A stretch of 64,000 nucleotides of DNA from Annona cherimola (lineage: Eukaryota > Streptophyta > Magnoliopsida > Magnoliales > Annonaceae), in the NCBI GenBank assembly GCA_030490835.1, contig CM059975.1, positions 33,698,133 to 33,762,132 on the forward strand, given 5' to 3'. Within the stretch, counting starts at the first letter, position 1; every line of letters begins with the position of its first letter. The translations under genes were made by a program, and so were the position numbers. Shown one piece after another: positions 32,351-45,039 of this stretch. A model generated the notes under the pieces. The model was not told where the DNA came from, made no database searches, and worked only from the letters and a program-made list of their open reading frames with translations.

Positions 32351-32728
32351 ATGCTGCAACGACGTCAGTTGGTTGTATCATTTTTCTCCCACGGCGGTCC
32401 CAGTTTTCCTCTGGCTAGCGGTTTTTTTGTAATTTCACTCTCGATGAGGCTGACGTCTCCATCAGTAACAGTTGCGGCGCTCTTGAAAGTTGAAACCGTG
32501 TTCGTTTCTAGCCGCCGCTTGCTTCCGTCGGGATCTTCTGCACGTTTAACGGCTGTCATGTGCACATCGTCGGGCTCATGTGGCATCGGATGTCGGTCGT
32601 CAAAGAGAATATTCCCGCGAGATGCCCAAATAATGGCAAAAATGGTGGACCGCGCTTGCGGCCTAAATCCGTCTAAAGAACCGACCAATTTGGACGATGC
32701 ATTTCTATACAATAAGGGCTTTTTCTAA
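32351..32728. other. GC-rich island, open on both strands, unidentified
   Basis: About 370 bp rich in CpG amid ~30% GC sequence, with a 125-codon frame on plus (32351-32728) and a 115-codon frame on minus (32365-32712). Neither translation contains a domain I recognise. It also has promoter-like strings (TTCCCGCGAGA, CAAATAATGG). It could be a stranded promoter or 5' exon of a moved gene, or the inside of a Mutator-like element. Confidence 0.4.
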
Positions 32729-32947
32729 GAAAAAAATTTAAATATAATTCAATCGTCCATATGCTTAGGCGTTATCACGCTGTTAGCCCGGGCTAACCGT
32801 TTATAGAGTTTTTTTTTTTTATTTTCAAAAATTTTATAGAAATACAAGCCTAAATGCATTTAGTTCAGATATAAAATTTTATAATTTTTGAATGTATGTG
32901 ACTATGTATATATTTCTTTTCTAATTTTTAAAAATCAAACTTTCACC

Positions 32948-33210
32948 TCCTATAGCTTGCGTAGGTGGTAGGGGCTTTGGGCTCTTTAGATGAAGTCAAT
33001 GTTCAAATCCGATTTCCCTCTCTTTGGTTGAAATGAGTTTTTCAAAAAAGTCCCCAAATTACAATTCCCCTTATGATTATGGAGGTTCTAAGATTTCCTC
33101 TCTAAATGTGGAGATATTATAAAAAAATCCCTCAATGCTCGTGAGAGTTATGAATATTCCCCATTATAATATCAAGTTATCATGTTGTATACATACCATT
33201 GTAACAACCC
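32948..33210 (+). mobile_element. Probable tRNA-derived SINE
   Basis: Begins with a tRNA-like head: an A-box-like TAGCTTGCGTAGGTGGTAGG and a B-box-like TGTTCAAATCC about 40 bp later. An unrelated body follows, ending near ATATCAAGTTATC. No target duplication was identified. Confidence 0.5.
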
Positions 33211-33219
33211 CTACACACC

Positions 33220-34330
33220 ATACTCAAAAAACACAATACTTTAATTTTTATTTTTTTTTAGAACTCGATCTGCAAATGAACTTAAAGTTTAAGCGAACTC
33301 AAATCTGAGAAATCAGTGCTTGATTTTTATATGCATAATACCTAAATAATATTTTTATATCATGTATTTTATATTGTTTATATTTATGTTTGAATATACG
33401 TTTTTCATATTAAAATTATATAATTTAATTTCTATTTTTATTTTTATTGTTTATTTCAAAATTTTTAAATTTTCTTCTTTTATCTTATTTTTGAAATGTT
33501 CATTCATCTTATTTTGGAGGGTTAGATTTTCTTGTAGAAATATATTATTTACTACTATATTGTTTTGAGAAGACTAGTTTGAATATGATTATTGTTTTGC
33601 TTCTGTATTTTATTATTATTGTATATTTATATGAAAATTTAAACTTGTCATTTCTTAAAGCAAATGAAAATAAAATTTTGTTAACCCACGTTCTAATTCC
33701 TAAGTTGAAACTTTTTTTTTTTTTGAGAAAATGTCTAACTTGAAACTTAGTTAGAAACTAATTTTTACAAGAAAGATTAGAGTTTAGATTTTTATATATT
33801 GAGTTAGAATTTAAGTTTTATAAATAGTATTAGGGTTAGGTTGAGGTTAACTCTGAATTTCATAAGTTCAAGTTGCATTTCTACTTAAAATCGATACTTT
33901 TAAATTTAGAAAAAATATATATAGAATTATGTAAAATTTAGTATATATTTAAATCTATATTTTTGCGGGAAAATAAAAAATTTTAAAAAATACCTGTGCG
34001 CCGAGCCAAAATGACGAATAGGAGTTCTTATTACTAGAGGCTAACAAAATCATAACCTTATTGGAAGTTGGCATTTGACAATATCTTGTAATTTTCAAAA
34101 TTTTTATAAACAACGCACACAAGACCAATTCTTGAAAAAATCAAAAATAGATTTTAATTCAAACTCACCCCCAATTTTATTTCTCATTGCTATCAACTAA
34201 TTTATGATACTGCATAAGCCATTTTCCTTATAAGGTATTCATGACGAAAAAGATTCCAAAGGAAAAAGGTTCTTAAGAGTATTTTAAAGTATTTTAATGT
34301 TTCTTATTGACGAGTTAAGTAAAGAGGATT
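33220..34330. other. AT-rich sequence, nothing recognised
   Basis: Strongly AT-rich with a telomere-like but short TTAGGGTTAGG at about 33829. No gene, no clear element boundaries. Confidence 0.5.
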
Positions 34331-34349
34331 CTAACATCAAAAAGGTATA

Positions 34350-35208
34350 CCTCTAATCTTTGTCAAAGTTATGGGTAATTCCATAAAATTAGCTGCGGCG
34401 GTAGTATAATTACAAAGAACCTTTTTATAAAAGGTAATTTGTGTATATATCCATATAGTTTGACCAAAATTGTAGAAATACCTATATAGTTTTACAAATT
34501 GCATATTATCCCGACATAGTTTCACTAAAATTGCATATAACCCCCACATTAACAGTTGTTGTCAAATGAAAAATAGCGTGACGTTAATAAATTATTTCAT
34601 TTCTTAAAACACCATTGAAAACCACTGCTGCAAGCTGTTATGGTTCTTCTTCGACATAATCAACCATAACTCATCACTCACTCGCTACCTTGCGAGATTG
34701 ATCAAAACTACCATTACGCTGCAAAATTTAGCCATTATAGTAGCCACTCCTCTGCAACATCGGCGGAAGAACCCACAACTATCTTGAACTCCAAACCCAT
34801 TAGTTTCCCTCAGCTGTCTTCTTTGAATCATATAAGAACCTGATAAAATTCAAGCAAGCAAGCTCTTGCCCAGCAAGCTATCAAGAAGTCAACGACAGTA
34901 GAAGAAAACTACAATGGCAGTGGCAGAAGAAGACCCAATAGAAGAAGAGGAGAAGAGATCTCTTATGCCCATCTCTCTTTCTTTCTCCCCCACTAATGCT
35001 ATCTAAGGAAAACCATCAGGAAGAGTAGAGTTCTTGCGCTATCTCTCTTTCTGCACTAGAAATATGAAGAGAACAATGGAAGAAGATTCTACAGTTGTCC
35101 AGGAGAAAGAAAACTATCCCTCTCTCTATTCTAAAGCAGTAAAAGAAGACAGCTGCAGAGAATACCTTCCTCTTCATCTTTCTCTATTTCGCTCCTTCCC
35201 AAACATAC
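34350..35208. repeat. Probable Mutator-like element remnant, host of the copia insertion
   Basis: 34430-34560 has the alternating style of Mutator-like arms in this window (GTGTATATATCCATATAG … AAAATTGCATATAACCCCC). The following 600 bp is less AT-rich with A/G-rich tracts. The copia LTR begins at 35209. I did not find the partner arm, so the class is tentative. Confidence 0.4.
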
Positions 35209-35432
35209 TGTTGAAAGAGAAAGACATCCAGATTTACGTGGTTTGGCACTAACACCTACTTCACGGGTGGAAAGCCTCAGTTCTCTATTGTGTTTGGGCC
35301 TCCATTTCTTTCACTATTTATATACAAGATTACAATCATAATACATCCATTTACAACTCATTTACAGCAGAGATATCAATTAGCATAAATTAAAAAGGAT
35401 TTTTTTCCTCATTTAACTTTATACCATCAACA
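35209..35432 (-). repeat. 3' LTR of the Ty1/copia element (224 bp)
   Basis: In element orientation (minus) it starts TGTTGATGGTATAAAG and ends TCTTTCAACA. It is preceded by a purine-rich tract (GAGGAGGAG at 35433-35441 complement), the polypurine primer next to a 3' LTR. A TATA-like ATATAAATAG occurs inside. No second LTR was found, because the 5' end is missing. Confidence 0.85.
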
Positions 35433-38400
35433 CTCCTCCTCAAGTTGGTGCAAAAATATCAATTGAGCTTAACTTGGATAATATATGTTCAAATTGCTTC
35501 TTTGGCAGAGCTTTGGTGAAGATATTCGCAAGTTGATCTTTGCTTCGAACATAAGGAGTTGAAATTAACTTTGCTTCAACTTTCTCCCTTACATAGTGGC
35601 AATCAACCTCTATGTGTTTTGTTCTTTCACGAAAGATTGGATTTGATACTAAATACATTGCAGCTTGATTGTCATAAATAGCCTTGTTGGGATGTGAGGG
35701 TTAAGCCTGAGTTCTTGTAATAATGAATGTAGCTAAACTAATTCACTTGTTGCTGATGCCATATATCTGTATTCAGCTTCTGCACTGGATCTTGCAACTA
35801 CACTTTGTTTTTTTACTTTTTCAAGTAACCAAGTTACCCCTCACAAACGTATAATAATCAATAGTAGACTTTCTATCATTTGGATTACCTGCCAAATCTG
35901 CATCTGTGTATCCAATAATTTCAACATGTCCATGTATGTCATTATGACCATTAGCCTTCATCCATATTCCTCTTCCTGGGCATGATTTTAGATATTGGAG
36001 TATCCGGTTAGCCATCCTCATATGCTCTGCGGTATGAGAGTGCATGAATTGACTAAAGAAGCTTAAAGCATATAAAATATTTGGCCTTGTGATTGTTGAT
36101 TATATAAATTATCCCACAAGTCTTTGAAATCTTCCTAGATCCTCTAGAACTCCTCCATTATTGACAAACTTCACCTTATAATCCATGGGTGTATCTGCAG
36201 GTTTAGCTCCTAACTTTCCTTTCTCTTTAAGAAGATCTAAGGTGTATTTTCTCTGACATAGAAATAGACCTTTAAAAGAGTGAGCCACTTCAATTCCAAG
36301 AAAATATTCTAGCTTGCCAAGATCCTTTATGTCATATTTAGTTCTGAAGTAACTCTTGAGTTCCTCTATTCCTTTTAGGTTATTACCAGTGATTACAACA
36401 TCATCAACATAAATGAATACAACTATGATCCCAGAAATGTTCTTTCAAACGAACATAGATGAATCTGAGCTGCATTTAGTAAAACCATAATTTAATAGTG
36501 CACTACTCAGTTTTCCATACCAGGCTCGTGGTGACTACTTCAATCCATAAATTGCTTTATTTAATTTACATGGCATACCTTGTTTTCCTTATAAGGGATG
36601 ACCAAAAGGAAGATCCATGTATACCTCTTCTTCTAAATCTCCTAATAAAAAAACATTTTTAACATCTAACTGAAATAAAGACCACCCACTATTAATGGAA
36701 ATAGACATCAGAACCTTGATTGTATTCATTTTGACAACTGGTGCAAAGGTTTCTTTATAAGCAATCCCATAAGTCTGAGTAAAACCTTTAGCAACCAGTC
36801 TAGCTTTGTATCTCTCAACTGATCTATCATTATTATATTTTATCTTATACACCCATTTACACCCCACCGATTTCTTTCCTTTTGGTAACTTGACTACTTC
36901 CCATGTATGATTCTTGTCAAGGGCTTTGAGTTCTTCTTTCATTGCAGTTTTCCATTTAGGAATGTTTATGGCCTCATGGAAGTTAGAAGGTTCAATGCAC
37001 GAATGAACAACAACCAAGAAAACAAAGTATTTAGTAGAAATATTATCATTGCAAATCTATTCTTGAATAGGGAAAGCAGCAACATGATAAGTATAGAAGT
37101 CTTAAAGTTTAAAAGAGGGCCTTAGAGTAGGAGTTGTCCTTCGAGGTAGTTCATTTCCTCTAGGGAATTCAATATTACGATGATTTTCTGTGAATTGTTC
37201 CTGTTCAACTCTATTGCTTGTAGAGGGATTGTTTGAGTTATTAAAAACTTCAGTTATGATTGAAAGTGGAATATTTGAAGCAGGATCAAATTCCTTCGAG
37301 CTGTCCTCCTGAATTTGATCATTGCTGGTGGAGAAATATGGAGTTTCTTCATTAAAAAATACATCCCAAGAAATAAATACCTTTTGGAGGACTGGATCAT
37401 AACATTTGCATCCTTTTGGGTTGAAGAATATCCCAAAAAAATATACTTCTTGGCCCAATGATCAAGCTTTCCACTATTCTACATATGAACATAGCAACAA
37501 CATTCAAAAACTCTTATATGCGATAGATCAATTTTACGACCCTTCAAAATTTAGTAGTGGGGATTTATTTTCCAAAATTCAACTAGGCAAGCGATTAATC
37601 AAATAACAACTTGTAAGCACAACATCTGATCAAAAAATTTTAGGCACATTCATTTCAAATAATAAAGTATGTATAACTTCAAGAACATGCCTATTTTTCT
37701 TTTAGCCACCCTATTTTGTTGCAGAGTTTTGACACAAGTAGTTTGATGCAAAATTCCATGACCTTTTAAGTAGTTTGAGAAAGAATGGTTAACATATTCT
37801 GTGCCAATATTAGTCCATAAAACTTTAATAGGCACACCAAACTAAGTTAAGACCATATGATGAAATTGTTAAAATACGTGCAAACTTCACTCTTGAACTT
37901 TAATAAATAAACCTAAGTAGCTCGAGATTTATCATCTATGAAAGTAAGCATAAATTTATATCCATCTCGTGCATCAATTGGGGCAGGTCCCCACGCATCA
38001 GAATGAACCAAATCAAAATACTTATGAGAAATAGTCAAATGTGCAGGAAAAGGGAGTCTATGCTGTTTAGAAAAATGACAGGCTTCACACTTATTTATTT
38101 TTAAATGAAATCTAGAGTCCAATGATTGAAGGACTCTTTCTGATGGATGACCCATCCTTTTGTGCCATAGGAGAGACATCTCTTCCTTGCTTTGTAAACT
38201 CGAAAGTGCCTTGCGGGTGAAATCCAATACATAGCGTCCTTGACTAAGTTTACCTGCACCAATCGTCACTCCCGAAGTCCTGTCTTGAAAATAACCAAAG
38301 ATGGAGAAAATACCACATTGCAGTTGAGGACTTTAGTAAGTTTACTAACAGATAATAAGTTAGATGTCAATGATGGTACAAATAGAACTTCTAATGTTTA

Positions 38401-38530
38401 CGATAGAAACTTGGTTTTTCCAATTTCTTGTACTGAAATTTGATGACCATTTGCAACAATAATAGGTATTTTGGAATAATGTTTTTATATATCATAAAGG
38501 TGAGCGGTACTACTACTCATATGATCTGTT
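35433..38530 (-). pseudogene. Ty1/copia retrotransposon polyprotein, 5'-truncated and broken
   Basis: Domains in minus-strand order: protease remnant TDHMSSSTAHLYDI at the cut end (about 38490-38530); gag-pre-integrase with HHCC finger WHKRMGHPS … CEACHFSKQHRLPF (37913-38269); integrase core FDLVHSDAWGPAP; reverse transcriptase (36589-37017: [31 protein letters not shown]) with an intact YVDD box near 36405; and RNase H ([17 protein letters not shown], 35440-35658). The integrase 'TDNGTEY' reads TNIGTEY and 'GVAERK' reads RVAKRK, so two catalytic acids are lost. Several frames are shifted. Gag and the 5' LTR are absent. The order integrase before reverse transcriptase defines Ty1/copia rather than Ty3/gypsy. 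Confidence 0.95.
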
Positions 38531-38532
38531 TA

Positions 38533-38975
38533 ACTCTTTCATTTTTTTATTATGATAATAATTGATGAAAAATCTATTTCATTTATTATATTTAACATCA
38601 TTTATATTATCATAGAAATTTTTTTATTTGTTTAGTATCAATATATATAGGCTTCATCTACAAATGTATAAAATCAATGTAATAAAATGATTTAACATTA
38701 AATATTTAAAGTAGTATTTTCAATATATAAACATCCAAAATATTGTTATATGTGGATAAATGATTTTACAAAATATTATTACATTCTAATAATTATGTTA
38801 ATGGATCTAAGTATTTTTCCTAATTTACACACGAATATATTTATTTTTGAGCAAATGTTGCCCATTCATATTTAATTTGGATGAAACTTGGTGTCTTAGT
38901 TAAATAAATAATGTTAAATAGATTTAATTTGAATCAATCATTAACATCTTAAAAATGAATGGATTACATGAAATG
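38533..38975 (+). mobile_element. MITE, family B (long form)
   Basis: AATCTATTTCATTTATTATATTTAACATC … TTTTTGAGCAAATGTTGCCCATTC … TTAAATAAATAATGTTAAATAG corresponds closely to 55921-56405, including the inverted tail (GGATTACATGAAATGGC). It abuts the truncated end of the copia element. Confidence 0.65.
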
Positions 38976-39474
38976 GCTTCCTAATTTATTAATGTCTCTT
39001 GTTATTTTTTTAATCATATCACCTACCTTAAGACTAACCAACCAATGGAGGACAATTCTAGGGAAAAGATAATGAGGTAAATATCTCTATCCAACTTCGA
39101 GCCTTGAATCTCTCACCCTACATATCCTCAACTCACGCCAACCTGGGGTAGTAATTGGGACAAGTTAACCCATAACCTGCCCCTAATCTAACTATTTTTT
39201 ATTTAGTAAAATCAACATTTTTTTTAATCAGGTAAAAGGATAAGTTAGAAATTTTGACTCGAAATCAAAAATAAAGTTGAGATGGGTCGACTATGTCCTA
39301 ACCCAAAGAACTCTTACCCGTTCTGCATATATTCATTTGTTAAAAACGTCATCATATTTTTATATTTTCATTTTCTTTCAAAATCCTCACATTATTTATG
39401 ATTATCTGTATCAACAATATAAGAACCAAAAAGAGTATTTGTATATATACACAGAGGCATGATCTTGTTAGGTT

Positions 39475-39660
39475 GATCTAAAAAATGTATTTTGAGGCAT
39501 TTTTTAAAGTTTTTTTATAAAAATGCTAAACTAGCTGTATTGAATCTATATATCAAGTTTTACCGATTTTGTATTTTTTTAAGTATTTTTTATTTTTAAA
39601 CACGATAGCATTCTTGTAATTTTTTGGGCTATATATACCTATATATCTATATATCGATAT
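39475..39660. mobile_element. Half of a foldback MITE, family F
   Basis: TGAATCTATATATCAAGTTTTACC … TAAACACGATAGCATTCTTG matches one arm of the hairpin at 40118-40355. The opposite arm is missing. Confidence 0.5.
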
Positions 39661-39672
39661 GTAAAATAATTA

Positions 39673-40010
39673 AGTGCAATTGAACTGCACCATTAGTCCA
39701 TTGCAAAATGGGCCCCATTTGGTCATGAATCATCATCTATCTCACCCATTACATTTAGAATTATTTATTACTAACACATCAATTTTCATGCAAATCAAAT
39801 ATACGTGTGAGCCCCATCTTAAATTCATACAAAATCAACATAATAAAATAGTTTAACGTAAATATCAACTTTAAACTTATATTTTTAACATCCAAACCAT
39901 CCAAAGTATGATTTTTATATGGATAAATGATTGGATGAAGTATTATATCATTCTAATAAGTGTGAGACTCATTTTGTAATGGAATGCACCATAATTATGG
40001 TGCATACAGA
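39673..40010 (+). mobile_element. MITE, family B, copy 2
   Basis: Left end AGTGCAATTGAACTGCACCATTAG and right end TGCACCATAATTATGGTGCAT (itself a palindrome). The interior has ATTACATTTAGAATTATTTATT and AAAATCAACATAATAAAATAG. Non-coding. Confidence 0.75.
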
Positions 40011-40117
40011 CTACACTCAAATGGTTACATATATACATATATAACTTGAAACATAATCTTGTTAGTTTAGAAGAAGAGGGGTGATTAGGTGCGGTTGGCC
40101 GGAGGGAGTTTTACGCG

Positions 40118-40355
40118 TCTAAGTTTATAAACAGATAACGATAGATGTATTTAATCTAAAAATCAAGTTTTATCATTCTTCAACGCTTTTAAGTTTTTTA
40201 AAAAATTTTAAACACGGTGGCATTTTCATAATTTTTTGAGATAAAAAATTATGAATGCCACTATGTTTAAAAAATACTTAAAAGCATCCAAAAATGGTAA
40301 AACTTGATTTTTAGATTAAATACATCTAACTTTACATGCTTATAAAAAATCAAAA
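40118..40355. mobile_element. Foldback Mutator-like MITE, family F, copy 3 (near-perfect hairpin)
   Basis: GATGTATTTAATCTAAAAATC … GTGGCATTTTCATAATTTTTTG faces its complement CAAAAAAT/ATTATGAATGCCACTATG … GATTTTTAGATTAAATACATC. Arms are about 105 bp around a short loop at about 40233. Confidence 0.8.
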
Positions 40356-40394
40356 AAATGGGTCCCATGCACCTGAACATGGGGTCTCTCGTTG

Positions 40395-40680
40395 TCCAAA
40401 AAACCTATTTAAAATTTTTTTTATAAACTTACTAATCTAGGTGTATTTAACATATAAACTAAGTCTTACTATTTTTAAATACGTATGTATATTTTTTAGA
40501 TTCTTGAACATAAGATTATTTTTGTATCTTTTAACCATTAAAAATCACTAAAAGACCCTATGTTTAAATATCTAAAATATATATACATATATCCAAGAAT
40601 AATAATCTTGATTTATATATTAAATACATTTATATTATCAAATTTATGGATGAGAAAGTAAAAGACTAAGAAATAGATTT
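40395..40680. mobile_element. Foldback MITE, family F, copy 4 (degenerate)
   Basis: AATCTAGGTGTATTTAACATA faces TATTAAATACATTTATATTATC; centre near ATTAAAAATCACTAAAAGAC. Weaker pairing than the neighbour at 40118. Confidence 0.6.
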
Positions 40681-40689
40681 TTGGAGCAG

Positions 40690-41640
40690 ACTAAATAACC
40701 CACGCTAATAAGATCATCTATTATAATACTTTTATGCATAATTATAATTTCTTAGCATTTTGGAAACACTATAAAAATATTATTATTTTAAAAAATATTT
40801 TTAAAAATATCAAAATTCATTTTAAATAAGTTATGTTTCATAACCTATTTTAATAAAGTTATACTATGTTTACTCATGTTTTCTTTTAATACCAACGCTT
40901 ACTTGTATTAATTAGTAAAATAATGAAACATACAATATTTAAATTTAGTATAGATATATCTTTATGTTTAATAGGTTTATAAATTCATAAAACTATCATA
41001 CTTAACTTGTATTTTTTACTTGACCAGTTGTGTCGATACAAACTTGAGGTTAAGCAAAAATTTATCTTGAAATCTATTGAAAAATACGAGACTCAAATTG
41101 ACTTTTTTCCAATCCCATCTAAAAAAATAAGATACATAAAATTGGCTTTTTCTAAATATACTAACTATATTTGGCTTTACTCCCAAATGTACCATTTATG
41201 TTTGCATTTAATACCAAAAATGCTTATTTTGTCAAAAATTGTCAGTTAAATTTCTATAAATACACATATTATAAAATAATAAATGATGAAATCAAATAGA
41301 AAGGAAATAAAATTATGTCTCTCTAAATTTAGAACTCATGTGCAATTAGGGTATTAGTGGATTAAAACATTTAATTTTTCCAATTTAGTAATAAAATTGA
41401 AGAGCATATTAGTAATTTCACATATTTAATAACAACTTTAACTCACGGAATATCGTTTTTGAGATTAAATGCAAACCTAATTGGTATATTTAAAATTTTA
41501 AAAACATTGTCAGTATATTTAAGATTAAGTTCAAACGTTACGAGTATATTGAAAAAAAAAACTTAAAACTTTTTTAAAAAGTAAAAAGTTAAAGTAAACA
41601 AATCCTAATCTAGTGTAACCCGCACCAACTGCTGCCCCTG
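40690..41640. other. AT-rich, one possible Mutator-like pair of arms
   Basis: 41150-41260 (CCCAAATGTACCATTTATGTTTGC) and 41455-41560 (GCAAACCTAATTGGTATATTT) look like inverted arms of a ~400-bp element. No gene; the rest is unassigned. Confidence 0.4.
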
Positions 41641-41902
41641 TCGTCTTCAGCCACACGTTTGCAAGTGGGGACTCTTGTTCTCAAAATCACCTTACTCTGA
41701 CAAAAATGGCAGTGGAATAACAAAATGATAGTCAGAAATCAAAGGTGGTTGATTAGACACGTTGCATGCACTGGGGAAGCTGACAAGGCAAAGCTTATCT
41801 TCCCTTAGGGCACACGTTTATCAACAATTATATATAGAGTCAAAGAATGCGATTGCACGCTGTCTAGGATAAATGAATAAAATATGCATAGGACACATAT
41901 CA

Positions 41903-42240
41903 AGGTGCAGTGTAAATCCCAACCCCCAAAATTTAATGTGTATTAGAAATAAGTTATGCCCATTTTGATGATTAAAGCAGAACCCATTCCGCCCATTATA
42001 TTTAGTATTATTTATTTAACGAAGATCAGTTTTATTAAAATAAAATATGTGCATTGCTCTATCTGAAAAGTATAAAATAAATGTAATATAATTTTTTTTA
42101 TTTATATATCATTTTAAAGTTGTTAATAAATTGTCGAAACCATTATTGCTATGTGTATAAGCGATTCCAAAAAATATTACTCTAATCCCTACAATTTAGA
42201 TATTACTACATGTATTTTTAAGAAAATGTTGCCCACAAAA
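41903..42240 (+). mobile_element. MITE, family B, copy 3
   Basis: Begins AAGGTGCAGTGTAAATCCC. The interior CCGCCCATTATATTTAGTATTATTTATT and TAAAATAAATGTAATATAAT matches the family. It runs directly into the tandem duplication at 42245. Confidence 0.6.
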
Positions 42241-42244
42241 CATC

Positions 42245-42496
42245 TCGACGAAGCTGATCTTTGGTATATAAAAAAAAATACATAATTTTAAATCAAGTCA
42301 TCAGTTGGATTCATATCATCTATAAATTAGGGTATAAATAGGTTCCATTTCAAACCAATACAACTTGATTTCGACGGAGCTGATCTTTGGTATATAAAAA
42401 AAATACATAATTTTAAATCAAGTCATCAGTTGGATTCATATAATCTATAAATTAGGGTATAAATAGGGTACATTTCAAACCAATACAACTTGATTT
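42245..42496 (+). repeat. Tandem duplication, 126-bp period
   Basis: TCGACGAAGCTGATCTTTGG (42245) recurs as TCGACGGAGCTGATCTTTGG (42371). About 120 bp match with only a few differences, including one A-tract length change. Confidence 0.95.
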
Positions 42497-42746
42497 ATAA
42501 TAGGATTGAGTTAGACGTTAAAAACATATGATTGTGTAATTCCAATCATATTTCAGGTAGAACTGAAGAAATTGCCGAAGTGATTTGGCATGGGTCAGGT
42601 GGCCAATCCGACCCCATTTTTTATTGTAATTATACAAAATTGACTACATAGAATATTTGTGTCAGGTTGACATAACAAAATCATAAGATGCACAAACATT
42701 AATTAGATATGATTGTTTTGAAATAACATTAATTAACAATATTATT

Positions 42747-43013
42747 GGGTTATGTTTGGAAAGTGATAAAAAAATTTAGCGTAAAAGTTTTTTAATTAGT
42801 AAAAAAATAATACGATATGATAGGAGTAATGATAAAGAGTAAAGAGAATAAAAATAAAATAGATATGTTGGTTGTATAAGTAGACATGCAGAAATGATTG
42901 AGAAAGAAAGTAATTGTACAGGAATATGTGAAAAATGATTAAAAAGTAGAATAGTTGATGACAATGATAAATTTTAGATTGAAAAATTTTAATTGAATTT
43001 ACCAAACATGCCC
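42747..43013 (+). mobile_element. Tourist-like MITE, family A, copy 6
   Basis: Termini GGGTTATGTTTGG and CCAAACATGCCC; interior GATAGGAGTAATGATAAAGAG as in copies 2 and 3. The only well-preserved copy outside the Derlin gene. Confidence 0.8.
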
Positions 43014-43242
43014 TTGTCATATAACTCATGAACTAGAAGATATTTATAATAAAAGATTATTCTTTAATATAAAATTTATCAAAAAAATTATTCTTGATTA
43101 TAATAAAAGATTCTTTGTTTATCAAAAAAAGATCATTCTTTAACATAAATTTTATATTTTAAGATTAATATAATCAAATAAAAATATTTTAAATATTATG
43201 TATTTGTTAATTCAAAATCATGCATACTAAAATAAAGAAGGG

Positions 43243-43447
43243 TATATAGTCGAGCCATTGCCCGGTTGGTAGCATTGCTGCCTACCATGTTGCAAGTGTA
43301 GGAATGAATTCTCAGTCCCCTCATTTACTTGGTAAGAGCTTGTTCTCCCACTTGATAGGTAGAGCTTGTAGGCTTCTTATATAAATTGTAAGAATGTCTA
43401 AGAACTTCATTGTAATAGAAATCGAAATACATGTAAATGTGCATTAA
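43243..43447 (+). mobile_element. tRNA-derived SINE with 15-bp target duplication
   Basis: Flanks TAAAATAAAGAAGGG (43228-43242) and TAAAATAAAGAACGG (43448-43462) differ at one base. The head has an A-box-like TTGCCCGGTTGGTAGCATTG, and a B-box-like AGGAATGAATTCTC follows at tRNA spacing. About 205 bp. Confidence 0.75.
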
Positions 43448-43469
43448 TAAAATAAAGAACGGAATATAT

Positions 43470-44335
43470 ATATAAACTATAAAATATTAAAAAACTAGAT
43501 TTTTATGCTTGAATGTAATATATGACCCCTAAATCAAAATTTGTCATTTAAATATTTTATTACTTGGATGACATGTCATTGGTAACATTTTAAAGTAAAA
43601 TTTGTTCAAAATAAAAAGAAAGTTAAATTTGTAGGTAGCATCTATAAGAGAAATGCTCGTTCTAATTTTATAATAATAATATGTATAACAAACTCCATAA
43701 AATATTCTAAAAAAATTTTCTTGTTAGAGAAATATTTTTAAACTTTATTTTGATATAATATAAACAGAAGTTTCTAACTCATTAATGATTTTAATGAAAT
43801 AATATAAATTTTGACTATAAAATATTGAAGCTTATTTCATTCTTCTCTAATCCTGTCTTTTTCTGTTTTTCGTCTTCCAACACTCTTGTTTGGAAGGATT
43901 CAAGAAGCTTGAATAGGATAAAAAAATGAATTAAAATATAATGATGTATGTAAAAATAAGAAAACTTAAATTGAACATTAAAGAAGGTATCTTGAAAATG
44001 GATATGCGCATTCCATTAAGATCTTGGATCATTTGGAATAACTTAAGGTTTATAACGCCAACTAATTCTAAATATTTAATTTAAAATTGGGTTGGGATTT
44101 TAAAGTCGGATTAAGATTTTAGGGTCAGGATTAATAATAGGTCCAACTGAAACCCATAGAAGTAAATATTACTTATAAATTATGACACAACCACAAGGTT
44201 CACATGTACGTGTAAGGAGCTCAAGGCCTGCGGCTTAGTTGGAAACGGGTCGGGTCATACGAGTTGGGTAAACCCGCAGAGACCTAAATGGCAAACACTG
44301 ACGCGGATTGGAAGCAATGACTCGTATCAAGACGA
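43470..44335. other. AT-rich sequence, nothing recognised
   Basis: No frame or element that I can support; high A+T throughout. Confidence 0.5.
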
Positions 44336-44339
44336 CAAG

Positions 44340-44520
44340 ACGCGGCTCTCCGCCACCACGGCAGTGCTACAGTGGTAACTCACATTCATGAGTTCGAACT
44401 CTGCTTTGTACAGGTGTGAAAGAATCTAGTTGTATGGAGGTAAAATGTCCTGCTCGTCCTCTCCGAAAGTAGAGATATTTATAAGATGTCTCTTTGTAAT
44501 AAAAGTAGTAAAAATCCATG
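44340..44520 (+). mobile_element. tRNA-derived SINE
   Basis: A-box-like GTGCTACAGTGGTAACTC and a near-consensus B box GAGTTCGAACTC, followed by a body ending GTAATAAAAGTAGTAAAA. Boundaries are approximate; no clear target duplication. Confidence 0.65.
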
Positions 44521-45039
44521 ATTCTTCATATAAATGTATCAGTTAAAACAAGTCTTTAAGACGTTGTTTAAACTTTAAACTCTTGTTTCAACTTCGCATT
44601 AGTTTTTAAAAGTGCCTTTTTATTATTTGAAGTGGTGATGATAACTTTATGCTGAGAAGCTTTTTTTTAAAAAAATTTAATACATATAGCTTTGAAGCAC
44701 CAAAAGACATTTCAATAAAGGAAGTAGGAAAGTCGTGAGACATTTTTTAATATACTTTTTACCGATGTAATGATTGTTAAGGTTGTGTAACCTGCTCTTC
44801 TTATAAGCTCTTCAATGTAATATGTAACGTAGTTGATTCGTTTGAACGGTTAAATGAAAATATGAATCCAACTTATATCCATATTTACATATACGACTAT
44901 GCATTTATAAAAATGGCATAAATGACGAGTATTTACCCTCAATTTCAATATTGAGCGTCAGAACCTGATAGAAATTTCAGTGTCAAGTCTACCCACCGGC
45001 TAGCCCTCACACTTCAACAGAGAAAGACCGATGCCAAAG

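Noticed and set aside
33829..33841. Telomere-like TTAGGGTTAGG
   Set aside because: Only about two units and not the plant TTTAGGG register; no interstitial telomere array.
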